A stretch of 64,000 nt of DNA from Psychrobacillus sp. FSL K6-4046 (lineage in GTDB: Bacteria; Bacillota; Bacilli; Bacillales_A; Planococcaceae): contig NZ_CP152020.1 in the NCBI RefSeq assembly GCF_038624605.1, forward strand, positions 3,279,312-3,343,311. Reading direction: 5' to 3'. Shown here in pieces: positions 1-7,917 of the stretch (positions are counted from its first letter, which is position 1; every line of letters begins with the position of its first letter). A program made the position numbers and the translations under genes. The notes under the pieces are model-generated. The model searched no databases. It had not been told where the DNA came from and was given only the letters and a program-made list of their open reading frames with translations.

Positions 1-178
1 ACACATACGACTCAAAAACTAAGCGCACTATATAACTCTTTTATTATAGAGGGAAACTAAAAGGTCTGTAAATTAACAAGGAAACCAATGTATAGTAAGC
101 CATTTTCGAGGCAACCTAACTTGTACTATTTAATAGCATGCGAGATATAGTAAAGACTAACAAATGGAGGAACTGTTT

Positions 179-967
179 ATGACTAAACGTTTTAATGAAA
201 AGGTAATTATTATAACTGGAGCTGGTTCAGGTCTAGGACAGGTCACTGCCATAACCTTGGCGAAGGATGGAGCTAAACTGACACTGGTAGATTTAAATAG
301 CAATGGCCTAGAGGAAACTAAAAGTCGTATCCTAGAAGTGGCACCAAATACTGAATTACTCCTAGTTACAGCAAACGTTGCAGAAGAGGCAGCAGTTAAA
401 AACTATGTGGATGAAACAGTTAACAAGTTTGGACGTATAGATGGATTTTTCAACAATGCTGGAATAGAGGGCAAACAAAACCTGACAGAGGATTTCGGTA
501 TCGAAGAGTTTCACAAGGTCGTGAATGTTAATCTAAACGGAGTATTTTATGGCTTAAAATATGTACTAGCTGAGATGAAAAAAAATGGAGCTGGTTCTGT
601 AGTAAACACTGCATCTGTCGGCGGTATTCGTGGTGTCGGCAATCAGTCGGGTTACTCTGCTAGTAAACACGGTGTAGTCGGCCTTACTAGAAACTCTGGT
701 ATTGAATATGGTCAATTCGGTATTAATATTAATGCAATTGCTCCTGGTGCCATCATGACTCCTATGGTAGAAGCTTCTTTAAAGCAAATTGGTGGAGAAG
801 AAGGCTGGGAAGAGGCTGGAAAAGCATTTGTTTCCGTTAACCCTATGAAACGTTTCGGTAGACCTCAAGAGGTAGCAAACGTTGTTGCATTCTTGTTATC
901 TGATGAATCTAAGTTTGTAAATGCGTGCGTGATTACAATCGATGGTGGACAATCCTATAAATATTAA
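179..967 (+). CDS. SDR family NAD(P)-dependent oxidoreductase, levodione-reductase-like
   Basis: Classical short-chain dehydrogenase of 262 residues. The cofactor loop TGAGSGLG lies near residues 13-20, NNAG near 92-95, the catalytic Ser near 146 (NTASVGG) and the YSASK Tyr/Lys pair near 159-163. The stretch NTASVGGIRGVGNQSGYSAS and the C-terminal IDGGQS are very like levodione (cyclic diketone) reductases as I remember them, so a ketone or quinone-like carbonyl is a plausible substrate; this is not proven. I start at the ATG at 179 because GGAGG at 166-170 then sits 8 bases upstream; the ATG at 164 lies inside that ribosome binding site. The gene is monocistronic and ends in a hairpin terminator. 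Confidence 0.88.
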   Translation: MTKRFNEKVIIITGAGSGLGQVTAITLAKDGAKLTLVDLNSNGLEETKSRILEVAPNTELLLVTANVAEEAAVKNYVDETVNKFGRIDGFFNNAGIEGKQNLTEDFGIEEFHKVVNVNLNGVFYGLKYVLAEMKKNGAGSVVNTASVGGIRGVGNQSGYSASKHGVVGLTRNSGIEYGQFGININAIAPGAIMTPMVEASLKQIGGEEGWEEAGKAFVSVNPMKRFGRPQEVANVVAFLLSDESKFVNACVITIDGGQSYKY

Positions 968-971
968 AAGG

Positions 972-1005
972 AAAGACCGAACGCTACTTAGCAATCGGTC
1001 TTTTT
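972..1005 (+). terminator. Rho-independent terminator of the SDR gene
   Basis: Nine-base perfect stem AAAGACCGA (972-980) with TCGGTCTTT (995-1003), followed by T residues. It starts 5 bases after the SDR stop codon. Confidence 0.85.
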
Positions 1006-1024
1006 ACTTTCAGCTAAAATCCTT

Positions 1025-1126
1025 TTACTTCTTAGATGCTTTCATCAACAAATAGATGATTCCTGTTAAAATAGCTACACCAAAAACAACTACTAATAGA
1101 CTGATCAATAACGCTACAAAGCTCAT
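1025..1126 (-). CDS. Small single-span membrane protein, 33 residues
   Basis: A short reading frame with an ATG at 1126 and a strong ribosome binding site (AAGGAG, 9 bases upstream). The product begins MSFVALLISLLVVV and ends MKASKK: one hydrophobic helix of about 24 residues with a short Lys-rich tail, so it should sit in the membrane with the tail in the cytoplasm by the positive-inside rule. It lies downstream of the HAD phosphatase gene on the same strand, about 60 bases after its stop. Function is unknown. The clean start signal and the typical small-membrane-protein composition make me think it is real. Confidence 0.6.
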   Translation of the reverse strand: MSFVALLISLLVVVFGVAILTGIIYLLMKASKK

Positions 1127-1183
1127 TGTCACAACTCCTTTTATATCACCATTTAGAATAGCTTCGCTTAATCTATTTTTTCT

Positions 1184-1834
1184 TTAAGCAATTATTTTCT
1201 CTAGCTCCTCTATACTATCAACAATGTAAGTAGCACTCGCATGCTCCAACTCTTCAGACGATCCAAATCCATACGTTACCCCTATGGAATCTATGCCCGT
1301 TAAATTAGCTCCAATCATATCATGCTTTCTATCTCCAATCATGACAAAACTATCCTTCGTATTATCCTGAAACTCGTCTAGAACATATTGTATGATTTCT
1401 GCCTTAGCTGACCTAGTTCCATCTAATTCACTACCAGCCACTACATCAAAGTAATCTTCAATTTGGAAATACTTTAAAATTTCGATAGCAAATACCGTAG
1501 GCTTAGAGGTTGCAACTGCAAGCTTTTTCCCTGTCGCTTTTAACTTTTCCAACAACGGGATAATGCCCTTGTAAAGTTCATTCTCATACATGCCAGTTTC
1601 TATAAATCTCTCTCTATAAAAAGCAATGGCTTGGTGGCATTGATTTTCATTAAAGCCATAATGATCTGCAAAAGAAATCTGTAATGGTGGTCCGATAAAG
1701 CACTCTAACTTTTCAAGATCCTTCTCCAAAATCCCCATTTTTTCTAACCCATATTGGATAGAGGTTGTAATTCCTATTTTAGGATCTGACAACGTTCCGT
1801 CCAAATCAAATAAGATAATCTCATATTTCCTCAT
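1184..1834 (-). CDS. HAD-superfamily hydrolase, phosphoglycolate/pyrophosphatase (Gph/PpaX) type
   Basis: Predicted 216-residue cytosolic Mg-dependent phosphatase. Motif I is DLDGT at residues 10-14 with the nucleophilic Asp, motif II is ATSKP in the middle, and motif IV is MIGDRKHDMIGA near the C-terminus. A helical cap of about 65 residues follows motif I, as in subfamily IA enzymes such as phosphoglycolate phosphatase and PpaX. The substrate cannot be read from the sequence. The start has GAGGGGG 4-5 bases upstream. It is probably cotranscribed with the 33-residue membrane protein below it. Confidence 0.85.
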   Translation of the reverse strand: MRKYEIILFDLDGTLSDPKIGITTSIQYGLEKMGILEKDLEKLECFIGPPLQISFADHYGFNENQCHQAIAFYRERFIETGMYENELYKGIIPLLEKLKATGKKLAVATSKPTVFAIEILKYFQIEDYFDVVAGSELDGTRSAKAEIIQYVLDEFQDNTKDSFVMIGDRKHDMIGANLTGIDSIGVTYGFGSSEELEHASATYIVDSIEELEKIIA

Positions 1835-1946
1835 ACTTCCCCCTCTTTTCTCTTTTAATTAGCTTACTACCATTATATCTAAATAGTCTTTCTTTTTTTA
1901 AAAATAAATGGCTATGTTAAAGGTTAGGGTTGATTTATGATGCAAG

Positions 1947-2292
1947 AAATCTTAAAGCATAGAGTAGAATTGATTTCCGCCCCAGCCGGACGCTTTCCTC
2001 GGGGTGAGCGATAAGCCATCACCCATCGCTTACGCGCGTGGTTGTGATGTCTTATCTGTCTCACTCATCCCGTAGGAGTCGCCGTCTGGCGCTCCAATCA
2101 ATAAATGGAACAGCTTTATCATCGATTAATCGCTAAAAATTTACTAGCATAAACAAAGCTTCAAAATGGTCACCAACCCCAATTTCATCATCTATTTATA
2201 TTTAACAGACATTTGAAAGTACCTTTGTTTATGTTTACAGTCACTATAAAAAAGAATGGTTAGTCAAAATAAACCCATATCTTTAACAAAGC
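1947..2292. repeat. Copy A of a ~340-bp dispersed palindromic repeat
   Basis: This gene-free stretch matches 15277-15617 in inverted orientation over almost its whole length. The GC-rich core (about 1970-2103) is itself a long imperfect palindrome: its ends are AATTGATTTCCG and CAATCAAT, and inner arms include GATAAG paired with CTTATC and CATCAC paired with GTGATG. The flanks are AT-rich and also shared, including GTCACCAACCCCAATTTCAT and GTTAGTCAAAAT. It encodes nothing. It looks like a MITE- or REP-type intergenic element with stable RNA fold potential. Confidence 0.8.
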
Positions 2293-2339
2293 TAAATAAA
2301 TTATAATGAAAAGAACTAACAAAAGGAGGAGGTTATGGA

Positions 2340-2900
2340 ATGGAAATTCAAACGATTTACGGGGACTTGCCACAATTGGAAACAGAAAGACTCCTACTGC
2401 GGAAAATTACGTTAGGTGATGCAGAGGATATGTATACATATGGATCCGATCCAGAAGTATCTAAGTATGTTACTTGGGATCAGCACAATACAATAGAGGA
2501 CACGAAGGTATTCATTCATTTTATCCTAAAGCAGTACGAGAAAAAAGATATTGCACCGTGGGGGATTGAATATAAGGAAACAGGTCAGTTGATCGGAACT
2601 ATCGACTTCGTCCAATGGCAAATTAAACATGATAGTGCTGAAATCGGATACGTTCTTTCCCCTGAATACTGGGGACAAGGGTTAACTACTGAGGCAGCCG
2701 AAGCATTAATCCATTTTGGCTTTAACCACATGGATTTAATACGCATACAGGCTAGATGCTTTGTCGAGAATGTCGGCTCCTCGCGTGTAATGGAAAAAGT
2801 GGGGATGTCCTATGAGGGTACTATGAGAAAAGGGATGAAAGTAAAAGGGAAACATGTAGATTTGAAAATTTACTCCATTTTAAAAGAGGATTTCTCTTAA
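2340..2900 (+). CDS. GNAT family N-acetyltransferase, RimJ/RimL type
   Basis: 186 residues. The N-terminus LETERLLLRKITLGDAEDM is the typical opening of RimJ/RimL-like acetyltransferases. The acetyl-CoA binding region follows EIGYVLSPEYWGQGLTTEA near residues 100-120, and NVGSSRVMEKVGM near 144-156 is the usual C-terminal motif. Relatives acetylate protein N-termini or small amines; the target here is unknown. The start at 2340 follows GGAGGAGG with a 7-base gap; the ATG at 2335 is in another frame. It stands alone, right after repeat copy A, and has its own terminator. Confidence 0.85.
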   Translation: MEIQTIYGDLPQLETERLLLRKITLGDAEDMYTYGSDPEVSKYVTWDQHNTIEDTKVFIHFILKQYEKKDIAPWGIEYKETGQLIGTIDFVQWQIKHDSAEIGYVLSPEYWGQGLTTEAAEALIHFGFNHMDLIRIQARCFVENVGSSRVMEKVGMSYEGTMRKGMKVKGKHVDLKIYSILKEDFS

Positions 2901-2917
2901 GATATCACATAACTATT

Positions 2918-2957
2918 AAAGGAGAGGCATGAAATTACGGTACCTCTCCTTTATTTA
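2918..2957 (+). terminator. Rho-independent terminator of the GNAT gene
   Basis: Perfect 10-base stem AAAGGAGAGG (2918-2927) with CCTCTCCTTT (2943-2952), then ATTTATTT. It lies between two convergent genes. Confidence 0.8.
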
Positions 2958-2999
2958 TTTGTTATAGCTATGTTGGTTGCTCACAAATTAACCATATCC

Positions 3000-3947
3000 T
3001 TAGTTAAATGCTTTTAAGCTTTCTAGTGTTGCTCCTAGAAACTTAGCAAGCTCTAGCATGCCATATTTTCCAGCCTTTTCCTCAGCGTCCGCATTATAAT
3101 TCGTATTCGTGTTTACATCATAGGTGTAGACTTCACCATTACTATCCCGTATGAATTCAATACCTGCAACATCTATTTTGTTTTGTTGAAGGAAGGCTTC
3201 ATATTTTGCAATCCATCCTTCCTCTAAATCCTCTTGGATCTCAAACTTTGGTTTAACAGTTGGCTCCTCTCCCACTGGACAGAAGGCATCACCAATTTGA
3301 CACGAGTCAGCCGGGCAAAGTTCAAATCCCTCAGAGGTATCGACTCTAACAGCATATAAGTATTTTCCTCCGACAAACTCTGCTCTTGTAATATACGATT
3401 CTGGAGATTGAATATACTCTTGAATTAATGTAATGCCATCCACAGGTTCATCAAACATTGGGCCATAAATATATTCCTTTAATGCATCGACTGTTTGGAA
3501 TAATTGAACCCCTAGTCCTTTCCCTGCTCTATTATGTTTGGTTATAAAAGGGACAACCCCTAATTTCTCGGCAGCAGAAACGATGTGTTCCTTACCAACG
3601 GCAGCTATTGTTTTAGGTGTTCGAATACCGCTTGCTTCTAATGCTGCATACTGATTGATTTTACTTAGTTCCAAGCTTAATGCTTTTGTTCCATTAAACA
3701 CTGTTCTTCCATGATGTTCTAACCATGTAAGCATACCTCCAGCCAATTCTGGTGCATACCTATGCCCCCTAGTATGAGAAGATGCGCTCATGCGGTTATA
3801 AAATACACCGTTTGGTGGTTCGACCGTTAAATCTACAATTCCTTGGTCTAAATGCCAGCTTTCATAAGGCAGATTAAGTTCCTCTAATCTTTTAGTTAAA
3901 TGAATTGTCCACTCATCATTTTCATGAATAATATAAATTTTTGACAT
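3000..3947 (-). CDS. ATP-grasp domain ligase, RimK-like
   Basis: 315 residues. The N-terminal 100 residues form a RimK-like pre-ATP-grasp region. The ATP-grasp core includes ITKHNRAGKGLGVQLF near residues 135-150, the hinge LIQEYI near 174-179, and the metal-binding end DVAGIEFIRDSNGEVYTYDVNTNTNYN near 258-285, where Glu and Asn residues usually bind Mg-ATP. Such enzymes join a carboxylate to an amine or thiol through an acyl phosphate, for example adding glutamate to a peptide or cofactor. The substrate is not identifiable. The gene is monocistronic, with GAGGAG before the start. Confidence 0.75.
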   Translation of the reverse strand: MSKIYIIHENDEWTIHLTKRLEELNLPYESWHLDQGIVDLTVEPPNGVFYNRMSASSHTRGHRYAPELAGGMLTWLEHHGRTVFNGTKALSLELSKINQYAALEASGIRTPKTIAAVGKEHIVSAAEKLGVVPFITKHNRAGKGLGVQLFQTVDALKEYIYGPMFDEPVDGITLIQEYIQSPESYITRAEFVGGKYLYAVRVDTSEGFELCPADSCQIGDAFCPVGEEPTVKPKFEIQEDLEEGWIAKYEAFLQQNKIDVAGIEFIRDSNGEVYTYDVNTNTNYNADAEEKAGKYGMLELAKFLGATLESLKAFN

Positions 3948-4150
3948 ATCCTACATCTCCTCATTATTAATCTATTTAAAGTCTAAGAAAAACAGATTTA
4001 TTATATTATCATTAGTATATAGGAACTCTATTCCCTAGTACAACAATAGGTTTTAAAAGTAAGAAAAATAAGAAAAGCTCTCTGAATTTTTAAATCCTTA
4101 ATCTCCTTAGGCCCTGTCATTTCCCCCCGTAGCTCTATAGTTACCAACTG

Positions 4151-4191
4151 AGAAAAAATAAAAACGTGAAATCAAGGAACGATTTCACGTT
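4151..4191 (-). terminator. Terminator downstream of catalase
   Basis: Perfect 12-base stem AAACGTGAAATC (4161-4172) with GATTTCACGTTT (4180-4191). Read on the minus strand it is followed by TTTATTTTTTC, and it lies 30 bases after the catalase stop. Confidence 0.85.
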
Positions 4192-4220
4192 TGTTTATAT
4201 TAGAGTATTAAATTTTTATA

Positions 4221-5816
4221 TCAATAAGGATCAGCTTCATGACTATTTTCTACCGCTTGCTGTGGAGCTTTTTCTCCATTTACGTCCCCAAGTGGATGTT
4301 GACTAGAGCCACCTTTAGGTGCATTTTTTAAGCCTTCCTTAAGAAGTCTTCCGTACTCTTCATCCGCTTCCTCTGCTAGAGCAATCATCTTATCCTGAAT
4401 TCTTGGGTCACACTTAGAGAGATCATTCACTAGGTTAGACAGTAGCTCTGTTTTCTCCCACTGTTCAAAATTACGATAGGTTTCCCCTGCTTGCTTCGTA
4501 TTACTTTGGCGATCTATCGATTCTCTAACTAAGTTTCCTTTAATCATTGGGGTGTATTCCTTGCCAGTTTGTTCAGCCTCATGTAATCCATCTAAAATAG
4601 ATGGCTCGTAGTTAATATGAGGGTTTTGGAAAGGGCCTCTATCTAATCGGTATGCCATTTGGCCGCCTGTTTGATTGGTTGCCACACGCTTTTTCGGTGC
4701 ATTAATAGGCAGCTGTAAATAGTTAGCTCCTACTCGATGACGTTGAGTATCAGAATAGGAGAAGGTCCGTCCCTGAAGCATTTTGTCATCTGAGAAATCT
4801 AATCCATCTACTAATACCCCTGTACCAAATGCTGCTTGCTCCACTTCCATGAAATAATCCTGAGGATTACGATTTAACACCATTTTCCCAACTGGCATCC
4901 ATGGAAATTGATCATTCGGCCATAACTTTGTATCGTCTAACGGATCGAAATCTAACTCAGGGTGTTCACCATCACTCATAATTTGAACATTTAACTCCCA
5001 CTCAGGGAAATCTCCCTTTTCAATAGCATCATATAAGTCTTGAGTAGCATGATTGAAATTTTTCGCTTGAATTTCTTCAGCTTCTGATTGAGTTAAATTA
5101 CGAATTCCTTGTTTAGGCTCCCAATGATACTTGATCAGGACTCCCTCACCATCTTTATTTACCCATTTATACGTATTTACTCCTGAGCCTTGCATCATGC
5201 GATAATTCGCTGGAATTCCCCAAGGCGAATAAATGAATGTAACCATATGAAAGGATTCCGGAGAGCTTGCACAAAAATCAAAAAATCGTTCTGCATCTTG
5301 AATATTTGTAACAGGATCTGGCTTAAATGCATGAATCATATCAGGAAATTTCATCGCATCACGAATAAAGAAAATCTTTAAGTTGTTTCCTACTAAATCC
5401 CAGTTGCCATCCTCCGTATAAAATTTCACTGCAAATCCTCTAGGATCACGTAGCGTTTCAGGTGAATGTCCTCCATGAATAACGGAAGAAAAACGAGCAA
5501 AAACCGGTGTTCTTTTTCCTTTTTCCTGGAATAGCTTAGCTCTAGTATATTTCGATATACTTTCATTACCAACTGCTCCGTACGCTTCAAAATACCCATG
5601 TGCTCCAGCCCCTCGTGCATGAACTACACGTTCTGGAATCCGCTCTCTGTCAAAATGACTTATTTTTTCTATGAAGTCATAATTTTCAAGCGTTGCTGGA
5701 CCACGGTTTCCAACTGTTCTTATATTTTGGTTGTTCGTAATTGGATGTCCCTGTCTATTTGTCAGCGTATCCTCGGTCTCACGATTAGTCTCGTTGTTAG
5801 AATGATCTTTTTCCAA
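4221..5816 (-). CDS. katA: Monofunctional heme catalase
   Basis: 531 residues. Converts hydrogen peroxide to water and oxygen in the cytoplasm. The distal His lies in [15 protein letters not shown], the distal Asn in [11 protein letters not shown], and the proximal heme-ligand Tyr in [14 protein letters not shown]. The N-terminal opening [15 protein letters not shown] is typical of small-subunit Bacillus catalases of the KatA/KatX group; the C-terminal extension is about 30 residues and there is no flavodoxin-like domain. The start is TTG at 5816-5814, chosen because AGGAGG lies 7 bases upstream. No PerR-like box was identified. The symbol is by family and katX or katE are possible alternatives. 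Confidence 0.92.
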   Translation of the reverse strand: MEKDHSNNETNRETEDTLTNRQGHPITNNQNIRTVGNRGPATLENYDFIEKISHFDRERIPERVVHARGAGAHGYFEAYGAVGNESISKYTRAKLFQEKGKRTPVFARFSSVIHGGHSPETLRDPRGFAVKFYTEDGNWDLVGNNLKIFFIRDAMKFPDMIHAFKPDPVTNIQDAERFFDFCASSPESFHMVTFIYSPWGIPANYRMMQGSGVNTYKWVNKDGEGVLIKYHWEPKQGIRNLTQSEAEEIQAKNFNHATQDLYDAIEKGDFPEWELNVQIMSDGEHPELDFDPLDDTKLWPNDQFPWMPVGKMVLNRNPQDYFMEVEQAAFGTGVLVDGLDFSDDKMLQGRTFSYSDTQRHRVGANYLQLPINAPKKRVATNQTGGQMAYRLDRGPFQNPHINYEPSILDGLHEAEQTGKEYTPMIKGNLVRESIDRQSNTKQAGETYRNFEQWEKTELLSNLVNDLSKCDPRIQDKMIALAEEADEEYGRLLKEGLKNAPKGGSSQHPLGDVNGEKAPQQAVENSHEADPY

Positions 5817-5903
5817 TTTTTATCCTCCTAGCTTTAACTTTACTTCTATTCCATTCTGTCCAAATGTATAAGTAAATATTCCAGCATAGGAAAAAGGAAG
5901 TAG

Positions 5904-6458
5904 TTATAATACGAACTCTTTTTCTATTAAAATAATCGATTCTTCCACTAAAAAGTGAATTAGCTTACCTTCATAAATTAGTTCGATGTCAGGATATTCA
6001 GCAAAATGATGCGGCTGAACATAAGATGGTTTAGCTATATCTATAGTTGACTCGTTCAATATAGTAGCAACAAACTGCGAACAAAAGAAGGCATTCTCCC
6101 TTTGAATATTTAACTGAAGAGCAATTCCAAACAAACCAAGCAAGTTATACTTATACTTCTTTTGCTCTGCTTTAAAAGTAAGCACCTTGTCACGCATCCG
6201 ATCATATTCGTCCAAAGATACTTTGTATTTTAAAATGGAACAATTAGCATGATACAGTAATCCACCACGAGCATCTTCCTGCACAAATCCTCCGTTAATA
6301 GGATTGTATCGTTGCTTTCTTCCAAAGCTATATACTTCATTCAATTCCTCATCAAAAGCAATCGATGCATGATTTTTACTTTTCCCTGTATACATTCCTA
6401 TCAACCTAGAAAACCAGGTGCCTGTGTCACTTAATACAATATAAACCGCCTTTTCCAT
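5904..6458 (-). CDS. Permuted papain-like (NlpC/P60-type, YiiX-like) amidase or peptidase
   Basis: About 184 residues from the ATG at 6458, which has GGGTGGGAAG in front of it; an upstream ATG at 6545 is in frame but has no good ribosome binding site. KNHASIAF near residue 33 supplies a His, and AFFCSQFVATIL near residue 125 supplies a Cys. That His-before-Cys order is the circularly permuted arrangement of the YaeF/YiiX family of cysteine amidases. There is no signal peptide. It lies 87 bases upstream of the catalase gene on the same strand and may be cotranscribed with it. Confidence 0.55.
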   Translation of the reverse strand: MEKAVYIVLSDTGTWFSRLIGMYTGKSKNHASIAFDEELNEVYSFGRKQRYNPINGGFVQEDARGGLLYHANCSILKYKVSLDEYDRMRDKVLTFKAEQKKYKYNLLGLFGIALQLNIQRENAFFCSQFVATILNESTIDIAKPSYVQPHHFAEYPDIELIYEGKLIHFLVEESIILIEKEFVL

Positions 6459-6763
6459 CTTCCCACCCCACGAACAATACTTCTTTATTTCTTTATCATC
6501 TCTTAAAGAGAAAACTCTATGAAGAGACTGCAGATGGAAAGCCACTAAGACCTAAGATGTATTCTTTTAAATAATCATCGTTGATTATTCTTTTTTCATT
6601 TCATATCACCTATGGGCACTGCAGATAGTTTCAACCATTTAAGAAAATTTGTTCGTATCTAGTAGGAAAAATTTTATTTATGAAACTAACTTAATTATTT
6701 AGCAAAAATGGACACTTTCAATGAATATGTTGTGTGAGTAGTCGATTGTCCCTTTATTAATGA
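6459..6763. other. Intergenic region between divergent genes
   Basis: No credible gene here. An AT-rich perfect 8-base hairpin AATAATCA/TGATTATT at 6570-6589 is followed by CTTTTTT. It could be a weak terminator or an operator for the minus-strand amidase gene. Confidence 0.4.
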
Positions 6764-6792
6764 TTGAAGATAATACTTTTAACTGATAAAAT
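6764..6792 (+). promoter_or_regulatory. Predicted sigma-A promoter of the GMC oxidoreductase-tatA operon
   Basis: TTGAAG at 6764-6769 and TAAAAT at 6787-6792 with an optimal 17-base spacer. This predicts a leader of about 60 bases before the first gene at 6860. Confidence 0.5.
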
Positions 6793-6859
6793 TCTTTCGT
6801 TACATAGTTCTACAGAAATAGCATCTTAAGAAAATTTCAACTTATAAAGGAGGATAATA

Positions 6860-7117
6860 ATGTCTAATTATAATAGAGAAGAACTAGTGTTATTGAATCA
6901 AATATTGCTTGCTCTCTTTCTAGTAGCGGACTTTGCACTTTTTCTTCATTTCTCTCACAGTTCTTTCCCTTGGTTTGCATTACTTGGTGCAGGTATTGGT
7001 TTAGCTATTATTGTTCTTTGCTGGGCAGAAAAAGTACAGATTTATTTCATTGCCAGTTTGCTAGTTTTTACAGGCTTCTTTTTACTAATATACAATTGGC
7101 ATTCTTTATTCCATTAA
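6860..7117 (+). CDS. Small integral membrane protein, 85 residues
   Basis: First gene of the oxidoreductase operon, with AAAGGAGG 7 bases before the ATG. Three hydrophobic segments can be seen (about residues 10-30, 36-55 and 60-80), separated by short polar turns. There are no Cys or His residues in the arrangement of a cytochrome, so it is not an obvious electron-transfer subunit. The next gene begins 27 bases downstream, so cotranslation with the dehydrogenase subunits is likely. It may anchor the complex or be unrelated housekeeping; function unknown. Confidence 0.7.
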   Translation: MSNYNREELVLLNQILLALFLVADFALFLHFSHSSFPWFALLGAGIGLAIIVLCWAEKVQIYFIASLLVFTGFFLLIYNWHSLFH

Positions 7118-7144
7118 GCAAATCATAATAGGAGGTTTACCAAA

Positions 7145-7888
7145 ATGTCAGAACAAGAAAATAAACAAACTTTTTTAGATAAACGTTCTTCGAGACGTAA
7201 ATTTATTAAAAACTCCGGGCTTACTGTCGGAGGTATCGTACTAGGTGGAGCGCTTGGAAGCCTAGTAGCCGGAAAGTCAGAAAATACTCAAACTGCTGTA
7301 GACGCTACTCATAAGGCCGTAGACTATAGTGAGACTCGTCAGTTTTTTGTTCGTCAAAAGGACTTTGATGCATTAGCTGCTGCCACTGAGCTAATCTATC
7401 CAGAGGATGAGCATGGTCCAGGAGCTATTGCTTTAGGAGTACCATATTTTATCGACAAGGCATTAGCTAGCCCATGGGGAACTAATGCGGATGATTACCG
7501 CAAGGGACCATTTAAGGCTGGTGAGATTCCTTTGGACAACAGTGAAATTTTACTTCAAGGTGTCCGTAAGCTAAACGAGGTTTCTGAGAAACAGCACGAT
7601 GGAACTTTATTTAAAGATTTATCAGAGGAACAACAAATTGCGATTTTAACTGCATTCCAAATGGGTGAGGTAGAAATGCAATTCATGAACTCTGCAGTAT
7701 TCTTCACTAATTTAAGAACTCTAACACTTCAAGGGTGCTTTGCTGACCCACTATATGGTGGAAACAAAGACATGGCTGGCTGGAAGATGAAAGAATTCCC
7801 TGGAGCTCAAATGTCTTACACTGCCTATTTAGATGAAGAAGAATTCGTTTCAATAGCACCTGTTAGTCTAGGTGGACATCAACACTAA
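7145..7888 (+). CDS. Gluconate 2-dehydrogenase subunit 3 family protein with Tat signal
   Basis: 247 residues. The N-terminus carries the twin-arginine motif SRRKFIK (Arg17-Arg18) followed by a Gly/Leu-rich hydrophobic stretch (GGIVLGGALGSLVAG), so it should be exported folded through the Tat system. The rest matches the small gamma subunit family of membrane-bound sugar-acid dehydrogenases, which partners the flavoprotein encoded next and carries it across the membrane. The flavoprotein gene follows after a 29-base gap, and AGGAGG precedes this start. Confidence 0.85.
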   Translation: MSEQENKQTFLDKRSSRRKFIKNSGLTVGGIVLGGALGSLVAGKSENTQTAVDATHKAVDYSETRQFFVRQKDFDALAAATELIYPEDEHGPGAIALGVPYFIDKALASPWGTNADDYRKGPFKAGEIPLDNSEILLQGVRKLNEVSEKQHDGTLFKDLSEEQQIAILTAFQMGEVEMQFMNSAVFFTNLRTLTLQGCFADPLYGGNKDMAGWKMKEFPGAQMSYTAYLDEEEFVSIAPVSLGGHQH

Positions 7889-7917
7889 GCAATTTAAAAA
7901 TGGAGGTTACTAAGGTT

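Noticed and set aside
121-151. Promoter or MhqR half-site (GCGAGATA) upstream of the first SDR
   Set aside because: TTGTAC with GATATA is weak, and only one half of the operator is recognisable.
164-178. ATG at 164 as start of the first SDR
   Set aside because: It overlaps the ribosome binding site that serves the ATG at 179.
7900-7917. ATG at 7900 as start of the GMC flavoprotein
   Set aside because: It lies directly on GGAGG; the FAD domain begins well after 7918.
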